Part shown: positions 1 to 5,443 of the stretch, in pieces
Layout: every line of letters begins with the position of its first letter
Numbering within the stretch: position 1 is the first letter of the stretch
NCBI GenBank assembly: GCA_021106775.1
Contig: JAIOTL010000409.1
Coordinates: 1-5,443, forward strand
Source of the DNA: Planctomycetota bacterium
GTDB lineage: Bacteria > Planctomycetota > UBA8742 > SKZP01 > JAIOTL01
DNA: 5,443 nt
Direction of reading: 5' to 3'
Program-made: the position numbers and the translations under genes
Notes under the pieces: generated by a model
Seen by the model: the letters and a program-made list of their open reading frames with translations, nothing else
Database searches by the model: none
Told to the model about the DNA's origin: nothing

Positions 1-457
1 ATGCTTTGGCGTTAAGCGAAAATGTATTCCATTTAATTGACCGCAATGAAGATTCGGCGATATATTTATTAAGTTCTATGCCGAATATGGCAAATCGCAT
101 GTTATTGGCGGAAAAGCATGTAAAAGCGGAGTTGGCAGCAGGCATATCGTGGTCAATTTTGTAGACGAAGCAGAAAATACTCATAAAATCCTTACCGAAC
201 ATTTTTTTCCAGTGCATCAGAGACTGTATATCCTCGCCGGTAACCCAGTTTTCGAACCTGAGCTTGTTCTTACCGGATGCTTTTCTGCCTTTTACCTCGA
301 TTAAGACGTTTTCATCAGTTCCGGGAACGAGAATGTCAAAGTTCTTTATTGACTCATCTGTTTTTCTGTCCATAAACTGCTTGAGGTCTTCGATGCGATA
401 ATGATGCAATTTGCGATATTTTAGATACTCGATTACACACCACTCATACAAATTCAT
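1..457 (-). CDS. PD-(D/E)XK nuclease-fold-like protein, HYExAFE-family-like (partial, 3' end beyond window)
   Basis: The reading frame opens with ATG at 457-455 and stays open for 152 codons to the left edge, so the C-terminus is missing. A GGTGA ribosome binding site sits 5 bases upstream of the ATG. Seen in the protein: an N-terminal helix (NLYEWCVIEYL, residues 2-12), then FDILVPG (40-46) and LIEVKGRK (52-59). D41 followed by E54-V-K56 matches the D...(D/E)xK core of restriction-endonuclease-like folds. Further on come ENWVTGEDI (69-77), an aromatic strand FMSIFCFVYK (91-100), FAIFGI (122-127) and IKWNTFS (141-147). This order resembles the HYExAFE family of planctomycetes as I remember it, but the naming motif is degenerate here (YEWCVI). 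No substrate is known to me. It lies downstream of the membrane protein gene but behind a terminator and with its own promoter candidate. The fold call is moderately sure and the family call less so. Confidence 0.68.
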   Translation of the reverse strand, partial: MNLYEWCVIEYLKYRKLHHYRIEDLKQFMDRKTDESIKNFDILVPGTDENVLIEVKGRKASGKNKLRFENWVTGEDIQSLMHWKKMFGKDFMSIFCFVYKIDHDMPAANSAFTCFSANNMRFAIFGIELNKYIAESSLRSIKWNTFSLNAKA

Positions 458-485
458 TACAATCACCGATAAAATTAATTAACGG

Positions 486-513
486 ATTCTATCACAAATT
501 TTACAGAATGCAA
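486..513 (-). promoter_or_regulatory. sigma70-like promoter candidate for the nuclease-like gene
   Basis: Read on the minus strand, TTGCAT (513-508) is followed after 16 bases by TAGAAT (491-486). This puts a start point near 479, about 20 bases before the ATG at 457. The -35 box overlaps the U-tract of the terminator of the preceding gene. The position fits the gene well, but the match is by eye in AT-rich DNA. Confidence 0.45.
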
Positions 514-537
514 AAAAGGGATGCATGAAACATCCCT
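512..537 (-). terminator. intrinsic terminator of the membrane protein gene
   Basis: On the minus strand a 7-bp perfect stem (AGGGATG with CATCCCT, 537-531 and 523-517) encloses a 7-base loop and is followed at once by T residues at 517-512. The last stem T is also the first of the six. It lies about 80 bases after the TAA of the membrane protein gene. The plus-strand reading has only a broken T tail (TCTTTGT), so termination should be mainly leftward. Confidence 0.85.
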
Positions 538-618
538 CTTTGTATGATTTTGCATTTATTCCAGCTGATTGTCGCTGAAACCTTTATTACATTCAACTCA
601 ACCGCGAAAGTTTTTCGA
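538..618. other. 3' untranslated stretch of the membrane protein gene
   Basis: These 81 bases lie between the stop codon at 621-619 and the terminator hairpin. I see no supported gene here. A 78-codon frame over 501-737 on the minus strand overlaps the end of the membrane protein gene and has no family-like features. Confidence 0.6.
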
Positions 619-2373
619 TTAGTCGTTTCGAGCAACTGTTCTAAGAGCCGCATAAACCAGGGTTCCTCCGGTGAAAAATACGCTGAGAGCATATGAAACA
701 AGGAATGCCAACACAAACAATACCAGTGATGACACAATAATCGTGCCAGCAGTTATATCGCTCATGGTCTGAATATTCATATTGAAAAATCCGTAGAATT
801 CATTGAGATAAGGCACCCATTCAGTTGTTTTAGCAAGTACATCATTTGCAACTGGTAACGCTTCACCCCAGAGAAATTCTCCAGTATGCATGAAGTTTAT
901 CAGAGCAAGAGCGAAATAATTTACTAGCCCGAACAGTGCGAAACTCGAAATAGTGAGTAACATCAGGAAAATCGTGTAAATGAGAATTCTTGGGAACCGA
1001 AACACATAAAGTTTGAAAAATTTTACAGTCAGACGGCTCATACGCCTCGAACGTCCAAGACCGATCATTGCAGGTGGAAGGTAAATACCAATTAAGAAAG
1101 CTCCAAGAATCAAAATCGCCAAAAACATGAGAAGATATTGCCCATATGCAGCTGTTATCATAGCAGTATTCGCTGACGATAAATCAGTTGGGAAATTGGA
1201 TAGATTAACAAGAGCATATAGAATCCCGCCGAAAATGCCCACAATCAACAGGGGCCAAACGATGGAAACCGAGAAATGCCCATAAACGTATTTAATTGAG
1301 CGGAATATATTCGGAACAAAACGCTTCTCAAGCTGAGCACGCGTCATATGCGATATGGTAACAGGAATTGACCAGAATACTATCCACGATAACGCAATCG
1401 ATCCGAAAAACATGAAATCGTTAACTAACAACGATGTATTTTGGATGATTGGTTCGGTTGCGTTGTACAAATTGATTACGAATAAACTAAGCAAACAGAT
1501 TATTGCTGTTCCAATAAGACCGAAAAGCAGCTTCCATGGGTGTAATGCCAGAACAAATGCTGAACAAAGCTCAAGCAAGTACATCTTCGCTTTATGACTG
1601 AATAAATCATAGTCAGAAGGTGCTTTCAACGGTATCGATGTTGCAAATACATGTACATTTTTTTGGTGTTGTCCAACATTTGAATCTAACACCGGTTCGA
1701 AATTTCTCAAACCTGCGGGTGTCCCGGAATGTTTGAGGTCAGCATCAATCTCAACTGGTTCAGTTTCGATAATAGGTTCATCGTCCATAATCACCTCTGG
1801 TTCTATGTCAACAATCTCTTCAACAGTTGGTTCATATTCGGGTTCTTCTTCATCGACTGGCTCGTCGTCGTCTGCAATTTCAAACTGCATCGGTTCAGGC
1901 TCTTTAATCATAAATTCATCATCAACGTCTGATTCTTCCACTGGAGCAATATCTTGGCTTTCGAAAAGTGTATCAACCGCGGAATGGTCGTGTTCGGAAT
2001 ATGCACTTATCATCTGTTCATCGTCATCTTTCATAGCCAGATTCAGATCTCGAGCTGCAGGGACTGAAAATCCTTCGAAATCCGCTTCTTCATCCTCAAA
2101 TATTCTATATTTATCTACATCGATTCCCTCGCCGTCAGTAGCTATTTGCAGCAATTCGTCTTCTGCGCCTTCTTCTCCGGGTTCTGCATACAGATTAAGT
2201 TCGATGCCCTCATTATATTCATCTAGAAGCTCGTTGAGAATCTTAAGCTGGTAATCATCAAGATTATCAATTGATTTCAACTGATCTAGTATGTCTTCAA
2301 ATTTCTCTTTATTTCGTGTTTCGAGGGCGTCTCGAGCAATCACAACAAGCTGTGAAAAAAGTTCTTCTGTCAC
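619..2373 (-). CDS. uncharacterised membrane protein with acidic N-terminal half and about six membrane segments
   Basis: The protein has 584 residues. The start is GTG (2373-2371), supported by GGAGG 6 bases upstream, and the stop is TAA. Residues 1-55 look helical. Residues 56-212 are strongly acidic and rich in Glu, Asp and Pro, with recurring EP units at 157-207, and are probably disordered. Likely membrane segments are 282-304, 318-340, 369-391, 411-435, 462-493 and 543-567. Arg/Lys-rich loops at 341-361 and 440-460 and the tail RTVARND (578-584) all fall on the same side, so the acidic half and the C-terminus are predicted to be cytoplasmic. There is no signal peptide and I see no catalytic motif. 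The segment TGGTLVYAALR near the end resembles the end of some planctomycete membrane proteins I recall, without a function attached. It is flanked by its own promoter candidate and a strong terminator, so it is likely monocistronic. The gene is secure; the role is unknown. Confidence 0.9.
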   Translation of the reverse strand: MTEELFSQLVVIARDALETRNKEKFEDILDQLKSIDNLDDYQLKILNELLDEYNEGIELNLYAEPGEEGAEDELLQIATDGEGIDVDKYRIFEDEEADFEGFSVPAARDLNLAMKDDDEQMISAYSEHDHSAVDTLFESQDIAPVEESDVDDEFMIKEPEPMQFEIADDDEPVDEEEPEYEPTVEEIVDIEPEVIMDDEPIIETEPVEIDADLKHSGTPAGLRNFEPVLDSNVGQHQKNVHVFATSIPLKAPSDYDLFSHKAKMYLLELCSAFVLALHPWKLLFGLIGTAIICLLSLFVINLYNATEPIIQNTSLLVNDFMFFGSIALSWIVFWSIPVTISHMTRAQLEKRFVPNIFRSIKYVYGHFSVSIVWPLLIVGIFGGILYALVNLSNFPTDLSSANTAMITAAYGQYLLMFLAILILGAFLIGIYLPPAMIGLGRSRRMSRLTVKFFKLYVFRFPRILIYTIFLMLLTISSFALFGLVNYFALALINFMHTGEFLWGEALPVANDVLAKTTEWVPYLNEFYGFFNMNIQTMSDITAGTIIVSSLVLFVLAFLVSYALSVFFTGGTLVYAALRTVARND

Positions 2374-2378
2374 TGTTA

Positions 2379-2384
2379 TCCTCC
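2379..2384 (-). promoter_or_regulatory. ribosome binding site fixing the GTG start
   Basis: The minus strand reads GGAGGA at 2384-2379, five bases before GTG at 2373. It is the strongest Shine-Dalgarno match in the window, and it decides for this GTG over downstream ATG codons. Confidence 0.85.
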
Positions 2385-2401
2385 AAAGTTTTATTGTTAA
2401 T

Positions 2402-2430
2402 ATTTTAAATCCTTGTTTGATTCAATGCAA
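2402..2430 (-). promoter_or_regulatory. sigma70-like promoter candidate for the membrane protein gene
   Basis: On the minus strand TTGCAT (2430-2425) and TAAAAT (2407-2402) are separated by exactly 17 bases. A start point near 2395 would give a leader of about 22 bases that includes the GGAGGA site. The -35 hexamer is identical to that proposed for the nuclease-like gene. Confidence 0.5.
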
Positions 2431-2455
2431 ACAATTAAAAGTCGATTACAAATTG

Positions 2456-2484
2456 TTGTAGTTTTTAATATAAAATTACTACAA
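2456..2484. promoter_or_regulatory. 29-base imperfect palindrome in the divergent promoter region, possible operator
   Basis: The left arm is TTGTAGT (2456-2462) then TTTTA (2463-2467). The centre is ATA. The right arm is TAAAA (2471-2475), a 2-base TT interruption, then ACTACAA (2478-2484). All twelve arm bases pair. The palindrome lies about 25 bases from the proposed -35 box on each side, between the two divergent promoters, which is where a shared regulator could bind. AT-rich DNA produces such symmetry by chance more often than mixed DNA, so the call is tentative. Confidence 0.4.
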
Positions 2485-2510
2485 TTATAACATTATTCAA
2501 CATGTAAGCA

Positions 2511-2538
2511 TTAACAATATTTTAAACCTTATTATGAT
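2511..2538 (+). promoter_or_regulatory. sigma70-like promoter candidate for the dehydrogenase gene
   Basis: TTAACA (2511-2516) and TATGAT (2533-2538) are 16 bases apart, and each differs from the sigma70 consensus by one base. A start point near 2545 would leave a leader of roughly 40 bases before the ATG at 2584. A second, poorer pair, TTGTAG (2456-2461) and TACAAT (2480-2485), overlaps the palindrome and is not preferred. Confidence 0.5.
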
Positions 2539-2583
2539 ACAACATTTCTTAAATCGACATTAAACAATTGAATTTTTAATAAA

Positions 2584-3633
2584 ATGGGTATGAAAAAAAT
2601 ATTTTTTGTCAACTCCTTTGCTTCATTGCAGAAAATACTGCATTCGAATTCATGTTTCAAGGTGATTGAGACTGCAGATTCTGAAGGTAATGAATTCGTA
2701 AATGCACGTGAAATTAAGAAACTTGGGGTGAAAACCGCTGATGTTGATGCTTTGGTTGTGCGCACGAATTGCTATGTGAATGCACAGATGCTTGACTTGT
2801 TTCCAGCAGCAAAGGTTGTACTTAGAGCAGGTCATGGTTTTGACAATATTGACGTTTCGGAATGCTGCAAACGCGGTATTCATGTATTCACAACGACGGG
2901 TGTTTTTACAGATGCCTCTGCGGATTTGGCAATTGGTTTAATGTTGGATGTTGCCAGGCACATTTCGCGTGCAAACGAGTCGATGCATGATAGAAATTGG
3001 ACTCGGAACAGTTTTACTGGTTTTGAGTTTCGAGGGTTGAGAGTCGGTATAATCGGGCTTGGTTCTGTGGGTTCTGCGGTTGCTGAGCGTTTGATGCCTT
3101 TCGGATGTGAAATTATAGTTTACGATCCTTATAAAAATCCAAATTCCCAACATCAGAGCGAAATTTCTGAATATGAAAACCAACTTTACAAAAAGTTTCC
3201 CGATATTACCAAAATCGAAAAAAATGTTGAATTTGTTTCATTTATAGAATTGTTACATACATCCGACATTGTTACTCTGCACGCGCCATTAACCGTCGAA
3301 ACTGAGCAGATGATTGACACTCAAGAGCTTAAAATGATGAAAAAATCAGTAATAATCATTAATACCGCACGGGGCAAGTTGGTCAATGAGCAGGCACTTT
3401 ATGATGCTTTGATAAATAAGGATATTGCAGCAGCAGCAATTGATACTTTTTCCGAAGAACCACCGACAAACTCGAAACTTCTGGAGCTTGATAACCTGAT
3501 TGCCACGCCACATCTGGGAAGTCGAACCCACGCATCACTTGAACGTGCGGTTACCGCATCCGAAAAAATCCTCATCCAAACGCTGGTGCATAATGATTTC
3601 TCAGGTGCACTCAACTACGATTTTATCCAATAA
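2584..3633 (+). CDS. D-isomer-specific 2-hydroxyacid dehydrogenase (NAD-dependent)
   Basis: A 349-residue enzyme of the family that includes phosphoglycerate dehydrogenase and CtBP, expected to interconvert a 2-hydroxy acid and a 2-keto acid with NAD(H) in the cytoplasm. Seen: the substrate-domain stretch LRAGHGFDNIDV (80-91), the Rossmann motif GLGSVG (158-163) with D181 ending the second strand as expected for NAD, TLHAPLT (231-237), NTARG with catalytic R263, FSEEPP with E292, and TPHLGS with H310. The Arg/Glu/His set is complete, so the enzyme should be active. About 20 extra residues appear at 184-213, between the strand ending in D181 and the segment NVEFVSFIELL, where relatives usually have a short loop. 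The substrate cannot be read from the sequence, so no symbol is given. The start is ATG 2584, or ATG 2590 two codons later; neither has a clear Shine-Dalgarno site. It is transcribed away from the membrane protein gene. Confidence 0.95.
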   Translation: MGMKKIFFVNSFASLQKILHSNSCFKVIETADSEGNEFVNAREIKKLGVKTADVDALVVRTNCYVNAQMLDLFPAAKVVLRAGHGFDNIDVSECCKRGIHVFTTTGVFTDASADLAIGLMLDVARHISRANESMHDRNWTRNSFTGFEFRGLRVGIIGLGSVGSAVAERLMPFGCEIIVYDPYKNPNSQHQSEISEYENQLYKKFPDITKIEKNVEFVSFIELLHTSDIVTLHAPLTVETEQMIDTQELKMMKKSVIIINTARGKLVNEQALYDALINKDIAAAAIDTFSEEPPTNSKLLELDNLIATPHLGSRTHASLERAVTASEKILIQTLVHNDFSGALNYDFIQ

Positions 3634-3684
3634 TTTGCCAAAACACTTAATTTGCGTTTTTAGTAAAACATGTAACAATTTACC

Positions 3685-3713
3685 TGTCATTCTGAGCAAA
3701 GCGAAGAATCCAG
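3685..3713 (+). repeat. dispersed palindromic repeat, copy 1
   Basis: The copy begins TGTCATTC and ends GAATCCAG, the same ends as copies 2 and 3. Its centre is different: ATTCT (3689-3693) pairs with AGAAT (3705-3709), with GC pairing further in (GC-AAA-GC) across a mismatch. The TGTCATTCTGAGC type of sequence is familiar to me as a dispersed intergenic repeat in various bacteria. Confidence 0.7.
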
Positions 3714-3744
3714 ACAAGTGTTCTGTCAAGAAAAATATGATGGG

Positions 3745-3772
3745 TGTCATTCCTGCGAAAGCAGGAATCCAG
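3745..3772 (+). repeat. dispersed palindromic repeat, copy 2 (dRS3-like hairpin)
   Basis: It has the ends TGTCATTC and GAATCCAG. The core 3749-3768 is a perfect 8-bp stem, ATTCCTGC with GCAGGAAT, closed by the tetraloop GAAA. The 20-base core has the build of the Neisseria dRS3 repeat (ATTCCC, eight bases, GGGAAT) with one compensated pair changed. That is resemblance in form, not evidence of shared origin. Confidence 0.8.
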
Positions 3773-3795
3773 TATTTTACTGAATTAGATAAATT

Positions 3796-3824
3796 CTGGA
3801 TTCCCAATCAAGTTGGGAATGACA
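3796..3824 (-). repeat. dispersed palindromic repeat, copy 3, inverted relative to copies 1 and 2
   Basis: Read on the minus strand it begins TGTCATTCCC and ends GGGAATCCAG, matching copy 2 at both ends. The core 3800-3820 is a perfect 8-bp stem, ATTCCCAA with TTGGGAAT, around a 5-base loop. The stem base pairs differ from copy 2 but remain paired, which shows that structure is conserved more than sequence. Confidence 0.8.
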
Positions 3825-3866
3825 ACTTCTTGAAATATATGTGCCAAAGTAATAGGTTAAACTGAC

Positions 3867-3871
3867 AAAGG
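3867..3871 (+). promoter_or_regulatory. ribosome binding site of uvrC
   Basis: AAAGG stands four bases before ATG 3876. It is modest and close. An in-frame stop TAA at 3858-3860 rules out any longer start, so this ATG is the most upstream one possible. Confidence 0.6.
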
Positions 3872-3875
3872 TTGT

Positions 3876-5443
3876 ATGCATCCAGATATTGTCGAATCCG
3901 CCAGCAAATTCCCGACGCAGAGCGGGGTGTACATCTTCAAGGATGACGACGGTACCCATTTGTACATCGGAAAAGCAACCAATTTGCATAGTCGCATCCG
4001 TTCGTACCTGATTGATGGCGCGGACACGCGACCGCTCATCGGACTGCTCAAAATCCGCGCAAAAACACTCGAATTCCTCGTTACCAACCATGACCGCGAA
4101 GCACTTATCCTCGAAAACAACCTCATCAAGAAATTCAAGCCGCTCTACAATGTTCACCTGCGCGACGACAAGACATATCTTTCAATCCGTGTATCCGTGC
4201 AGAAAAAATTCCCGAAACTCACGCTTGTACGCAAATTCCGCAAGGATGGTGCGAAATATTTCGGTCCGTACACGTCTGCATCCACGCTGAAAACCGGCAT
4301 CGACGCCATACGCAGACATTACCCACTCCGCAGATGCTCCGACCACGAGTTCCGCAACCGCTCTCGCCCCTGCGTTTACCACGATATCAAGCTCTGTCAT
4401 GCGCCATGTGTCGGGAAAATCAGCAAGGAAGATTATGCGAAAATCGTCAAAAATATCGTTGATTTCCTCGAAATCCGTAGCGAAGATTTGTTACGGGATA
4501 TGAAGGTGGCGATGCTGCATGCTGCGGAAGTCATGAGTTTCGAACTCGAAGCGACATTGCGCGATCAAAATGGAGCGTTAGAATTTATCCGCATCCGTCA
4601 GCACGCACATATCCCGGACTTCGAAGACCGCGACGTTTTCGCCATTTACCGCGCCTCCGAGGAATTGCAGATATTTTCTACCCGATACCGCGAGGGCAAA
4701 CTGGTTGAAACGTCCAGTCATCATTTTAAGACGCCACTGCCGGACAGCGAAATCCTCAACCAGTTCCTGTCCATGTTTTACTCCGCTGCCATCGAGTATC
4801 CGCGCGAAATCCTACTGCCAGTCAAGGTTGACGATGTGGAAATACTGCGAAATTATGTCAGCGAGAAGGCAAAATGCGCAATCAGCATAAAAGTTCCAAG
4901 GCGCGGTCAACTCAAACGTCTGCTGGATTTAGCGTCCGAAAACGCCAAAGCTGCTTTCAAAGACGCACTCAATCAGGAAACGCAGGAGGAAGCAACGCTT
5001 GAGGCGCTTCGTGCGAATCTCGAACTCAGAAATTTCCCGATGAAAATCGAATGTTACGATATTTCGACGTTTATGGGCAAGCAGACGGTAGGTTCGCAGG
5101 TTACGTTTGTGCACAGCAAGCCGGATAAGTCGCAGTATCGGCAGTACAAAATCAGCGAGGAGAACGCAGGCAACGATTTTCATGCGATGGCGGAGATGCT
5201 TGGGCGTCGGCTTCGCAGAATCAATGAGGAGAATGATGAAGCACCTGATTTGATTGTCATCGACGGCGGACGACCGCAGCTTAATGCGCTCAAGGATTTA
5301 ATCAGCGATACGGGGTATGTGGGCGTTGATGTTGTGGGGATTGCGAAACAGCGTAAAAAGCGCGGGTCGATAAAGTTTCCGGAGCGTGTGTACAAGCCGA
5401 TGCAGGATAAAGCAACGATTATCGAGGCGGAGACGCCGGAGAA
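3876..5443 (+). CDS. uvrC: UvrABC excinuclease subunit C (partial, 3' end beyond window)
   Basis: UvrC makes the two incisions flanking a DNA lesion in nucleotide excision repair, acting with UvrA and UvrB. The window holds 522 codons; relatives run to about 600-650. Seen: the N-terminal GIY-YIG nuclease, with GVY (17-19), YIGKATNL (30-37), Y19, Y30, K33, R40 and Y44, and EALILE...YN, giving E80 and N92 by spacing to Thermotoga UvrC. Four cysteines at 154, 166, 174 and 178 have the numbering and spacing I recall for the E. coli UvrC iron-sulfur cluster ligands. A UvrB-binding UVR helix pair follows at about 205-236. The RNase H-like second nuclease starts at YDIS with D395 and VIDGG with D463. 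The third catalytic residue (His) and the tandem HhH DNA-binding domain lie past the edge. No frameshift is seen. C/G skew reverses along the gene (see findings). Confidence 0.97.
   Translation, partial: MHPDIVESASKFPTQSGVYIFKDDDGTHLYIGKATNLHSRIRSYLIDGADTRPLIGLLKIRAKTLEFLVTNHDREALILENNLIKKFKPLYNVHLRDDKTYLSIRVSVQKKFPKLTLVRKFRKDGAKYFGPYTSASTLKTGIDAIRRHYPLRRCSDHEFRNRSRPCVYHDIKLCHAPCVGKISKEDYAKIVKNIVDFLEIRSEDLLRDMKVAMLHAAEVMSFELEATLRDQNGALEFIRIRQHAHIPDFEDRDVFAIYRASEELQIFSTRYREGKLVETSSHHFKTPLPDSEILNQFLSMFYSAAIEYPREILLPVKVDDVEILRNYVSEKAKCAISIKVPRRGQLKRLLDLASENAKAAFKDALNQETQEEATLEALRANLELRNFPMKIECYDISTFMGKQTVGSQVTFVHSKPDKSQYRQYKISEENAGNDFHAMAEMLGRRLRRINEENDEAPDLIVIDGGRPQLNALKDLISDTGYVGVDVVGIAKQRKKRGSIKFPERVYKPMQDKATIIEAETPE

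Larger units (their letters stand above)
3745..3824. repeat. 80-bp composite inverted repeat, MITE- or REP-doublet-like
   Basis: Copies 2 and 3 face each other across a 23-base AT-rich spacer (3773-3795). The whole unit begins TGTCATTCC and ends GGAATGACA. Each half is itself a hairpin, and the halves can pair with each other as well. Pairs of opposed palindromes are a known arrangement of REP/BIME and MITE-like elements. I found no clear target-site duplication at the ends. In RNA, the element would form strong stems between the dehydrogenase and uvrC messages. Confidence 0.6.
3634..3875. other. repeat-bearing intergenic region between the dehydrogenase gene and uvrC
   Basis: These 242 bases hold three palindromic repeat copies and no supported gene. 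A 121-codon plus frame (3500-3865) starts inside the dehydrogenase gene and then translates the repeats, so it is not called. I see no intrinsic terminator with a proper T-tract after the dehydrogenase stop; the repeat hairpins are the only strong RNA stems. Confidence 0.7.

Noticed and set aside
3..164. Open plus-strand frame entering from the left edge and ending in TAG, protein-like in composition
   Set aside because: It lies wholly opposite the nuclease-like gene, which has a start codon, a ribosome binding site and family-like motifs on the minus strand. The plus frame shows no motif.
1733..2254. 173-codon plus-strand frame extremely rich in serine
   Set aside because: It is the antisense of the Asp/Glu-rich part of the membrane protein gene: complements of GAN codons read as serine codons in this frame. 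Composition explains it fully.
2374..2583. Riboswitch, small RNA or tRNA in the divergent intergenic region
   Set aside because: The DNA is AT-rich with no GC stem, no cloverleaf and no conserved riboswitch core. The only structure is the palindrome reported separately.
3685..3824. CRISPR array
   Set aside because: There are only three copies, one of them inverted. The spacers are unequal (31 and 23 bases) and the centres of the repeats vary. No cas gene is in view.
3830..3858. Promoter for uvrC: TTGAAA, 17 bases, TAGGTT
   Set aside because: The -35 and the spacing are good, but the -10 matches only half of the consensus. It is kept as a possibility, not called.
3500..3865. 121-codon plus-strand frame spanning the dehydrogenase end and the repeat region
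   Set aside because: It begins inside the dehydrogenase active-site region in another frame and then translates the palindromic repeats. It has no ribosome binding site and no protein-like pattern.
3777..4157. Minus-strand frames of 126 and 93 codons opposite the start of uvrC
   Set aside because: They are shadows of uvrC codons, and the longer one runs into the repeat. No start signal or motif supports them.

Overview
The window is bacterial chromosomal DNA with four protein genes, two of them cut by the window edges. From left to right it holds: (i) the first 152 codons of a minus-strand gene for a small PD-(D/E)XK nuclease-fold-like protein resembling the planctomycete HYExAFE family; (ii) a minus-strand gene for a 584-residue membrane protein with a long acidic N-terminal half and about six membrane segments; (iii) a divergently transcribed plus-strand D-2-hydroxyacid dehydrogenase of 349 residues; (iv) an intergenic region carrying three copies of a short palindromic repeat; and (v) plus-strand uvrC, 522 codons, running off the right edge.

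The organism cannot be named with confidence. The HYExAFE-like protein, and a membrane protein whose end recalls planctomycete membrane proteins, hint at the Planctomycetes/PVC group, but both are recollections of family style rather than computed matches. GGAGG-type ribosome binding sites and sigma70-like promoter hexamers are present. Base composition is AT-leaning in the dehydrogenase and the divergent intergenic region and close to 50% GC in the part of uvrC sampled by hand.

Regulatory layout: the 210-base AT-rich gap between the membrane protein and dehydrogenase genes carries one good promoter candidate in each direction, with a 29-base imperfect palindrome between them that could be a shared operator. 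The membrane protein gene ends in a textbook intrinsic terminator. The U-tract of that terminator overlaps the -35 element of a promoter candidate for the nuclease-like gene, so these two minus-strand genes are probably separate transcription units. The dehydrogenase and uvrC share a strand but are separated by the repeat-bearing gap and have no obvious functional link.

Nothing here adds up to a recognisable new multi-gene system. The points most worth a second look are the repeat cluster, the shared palindrome, the uncharacterised membrane protein, the nuclease-like protein with a degenerate family motif, and a reversal of C/G skew inside uvrC.
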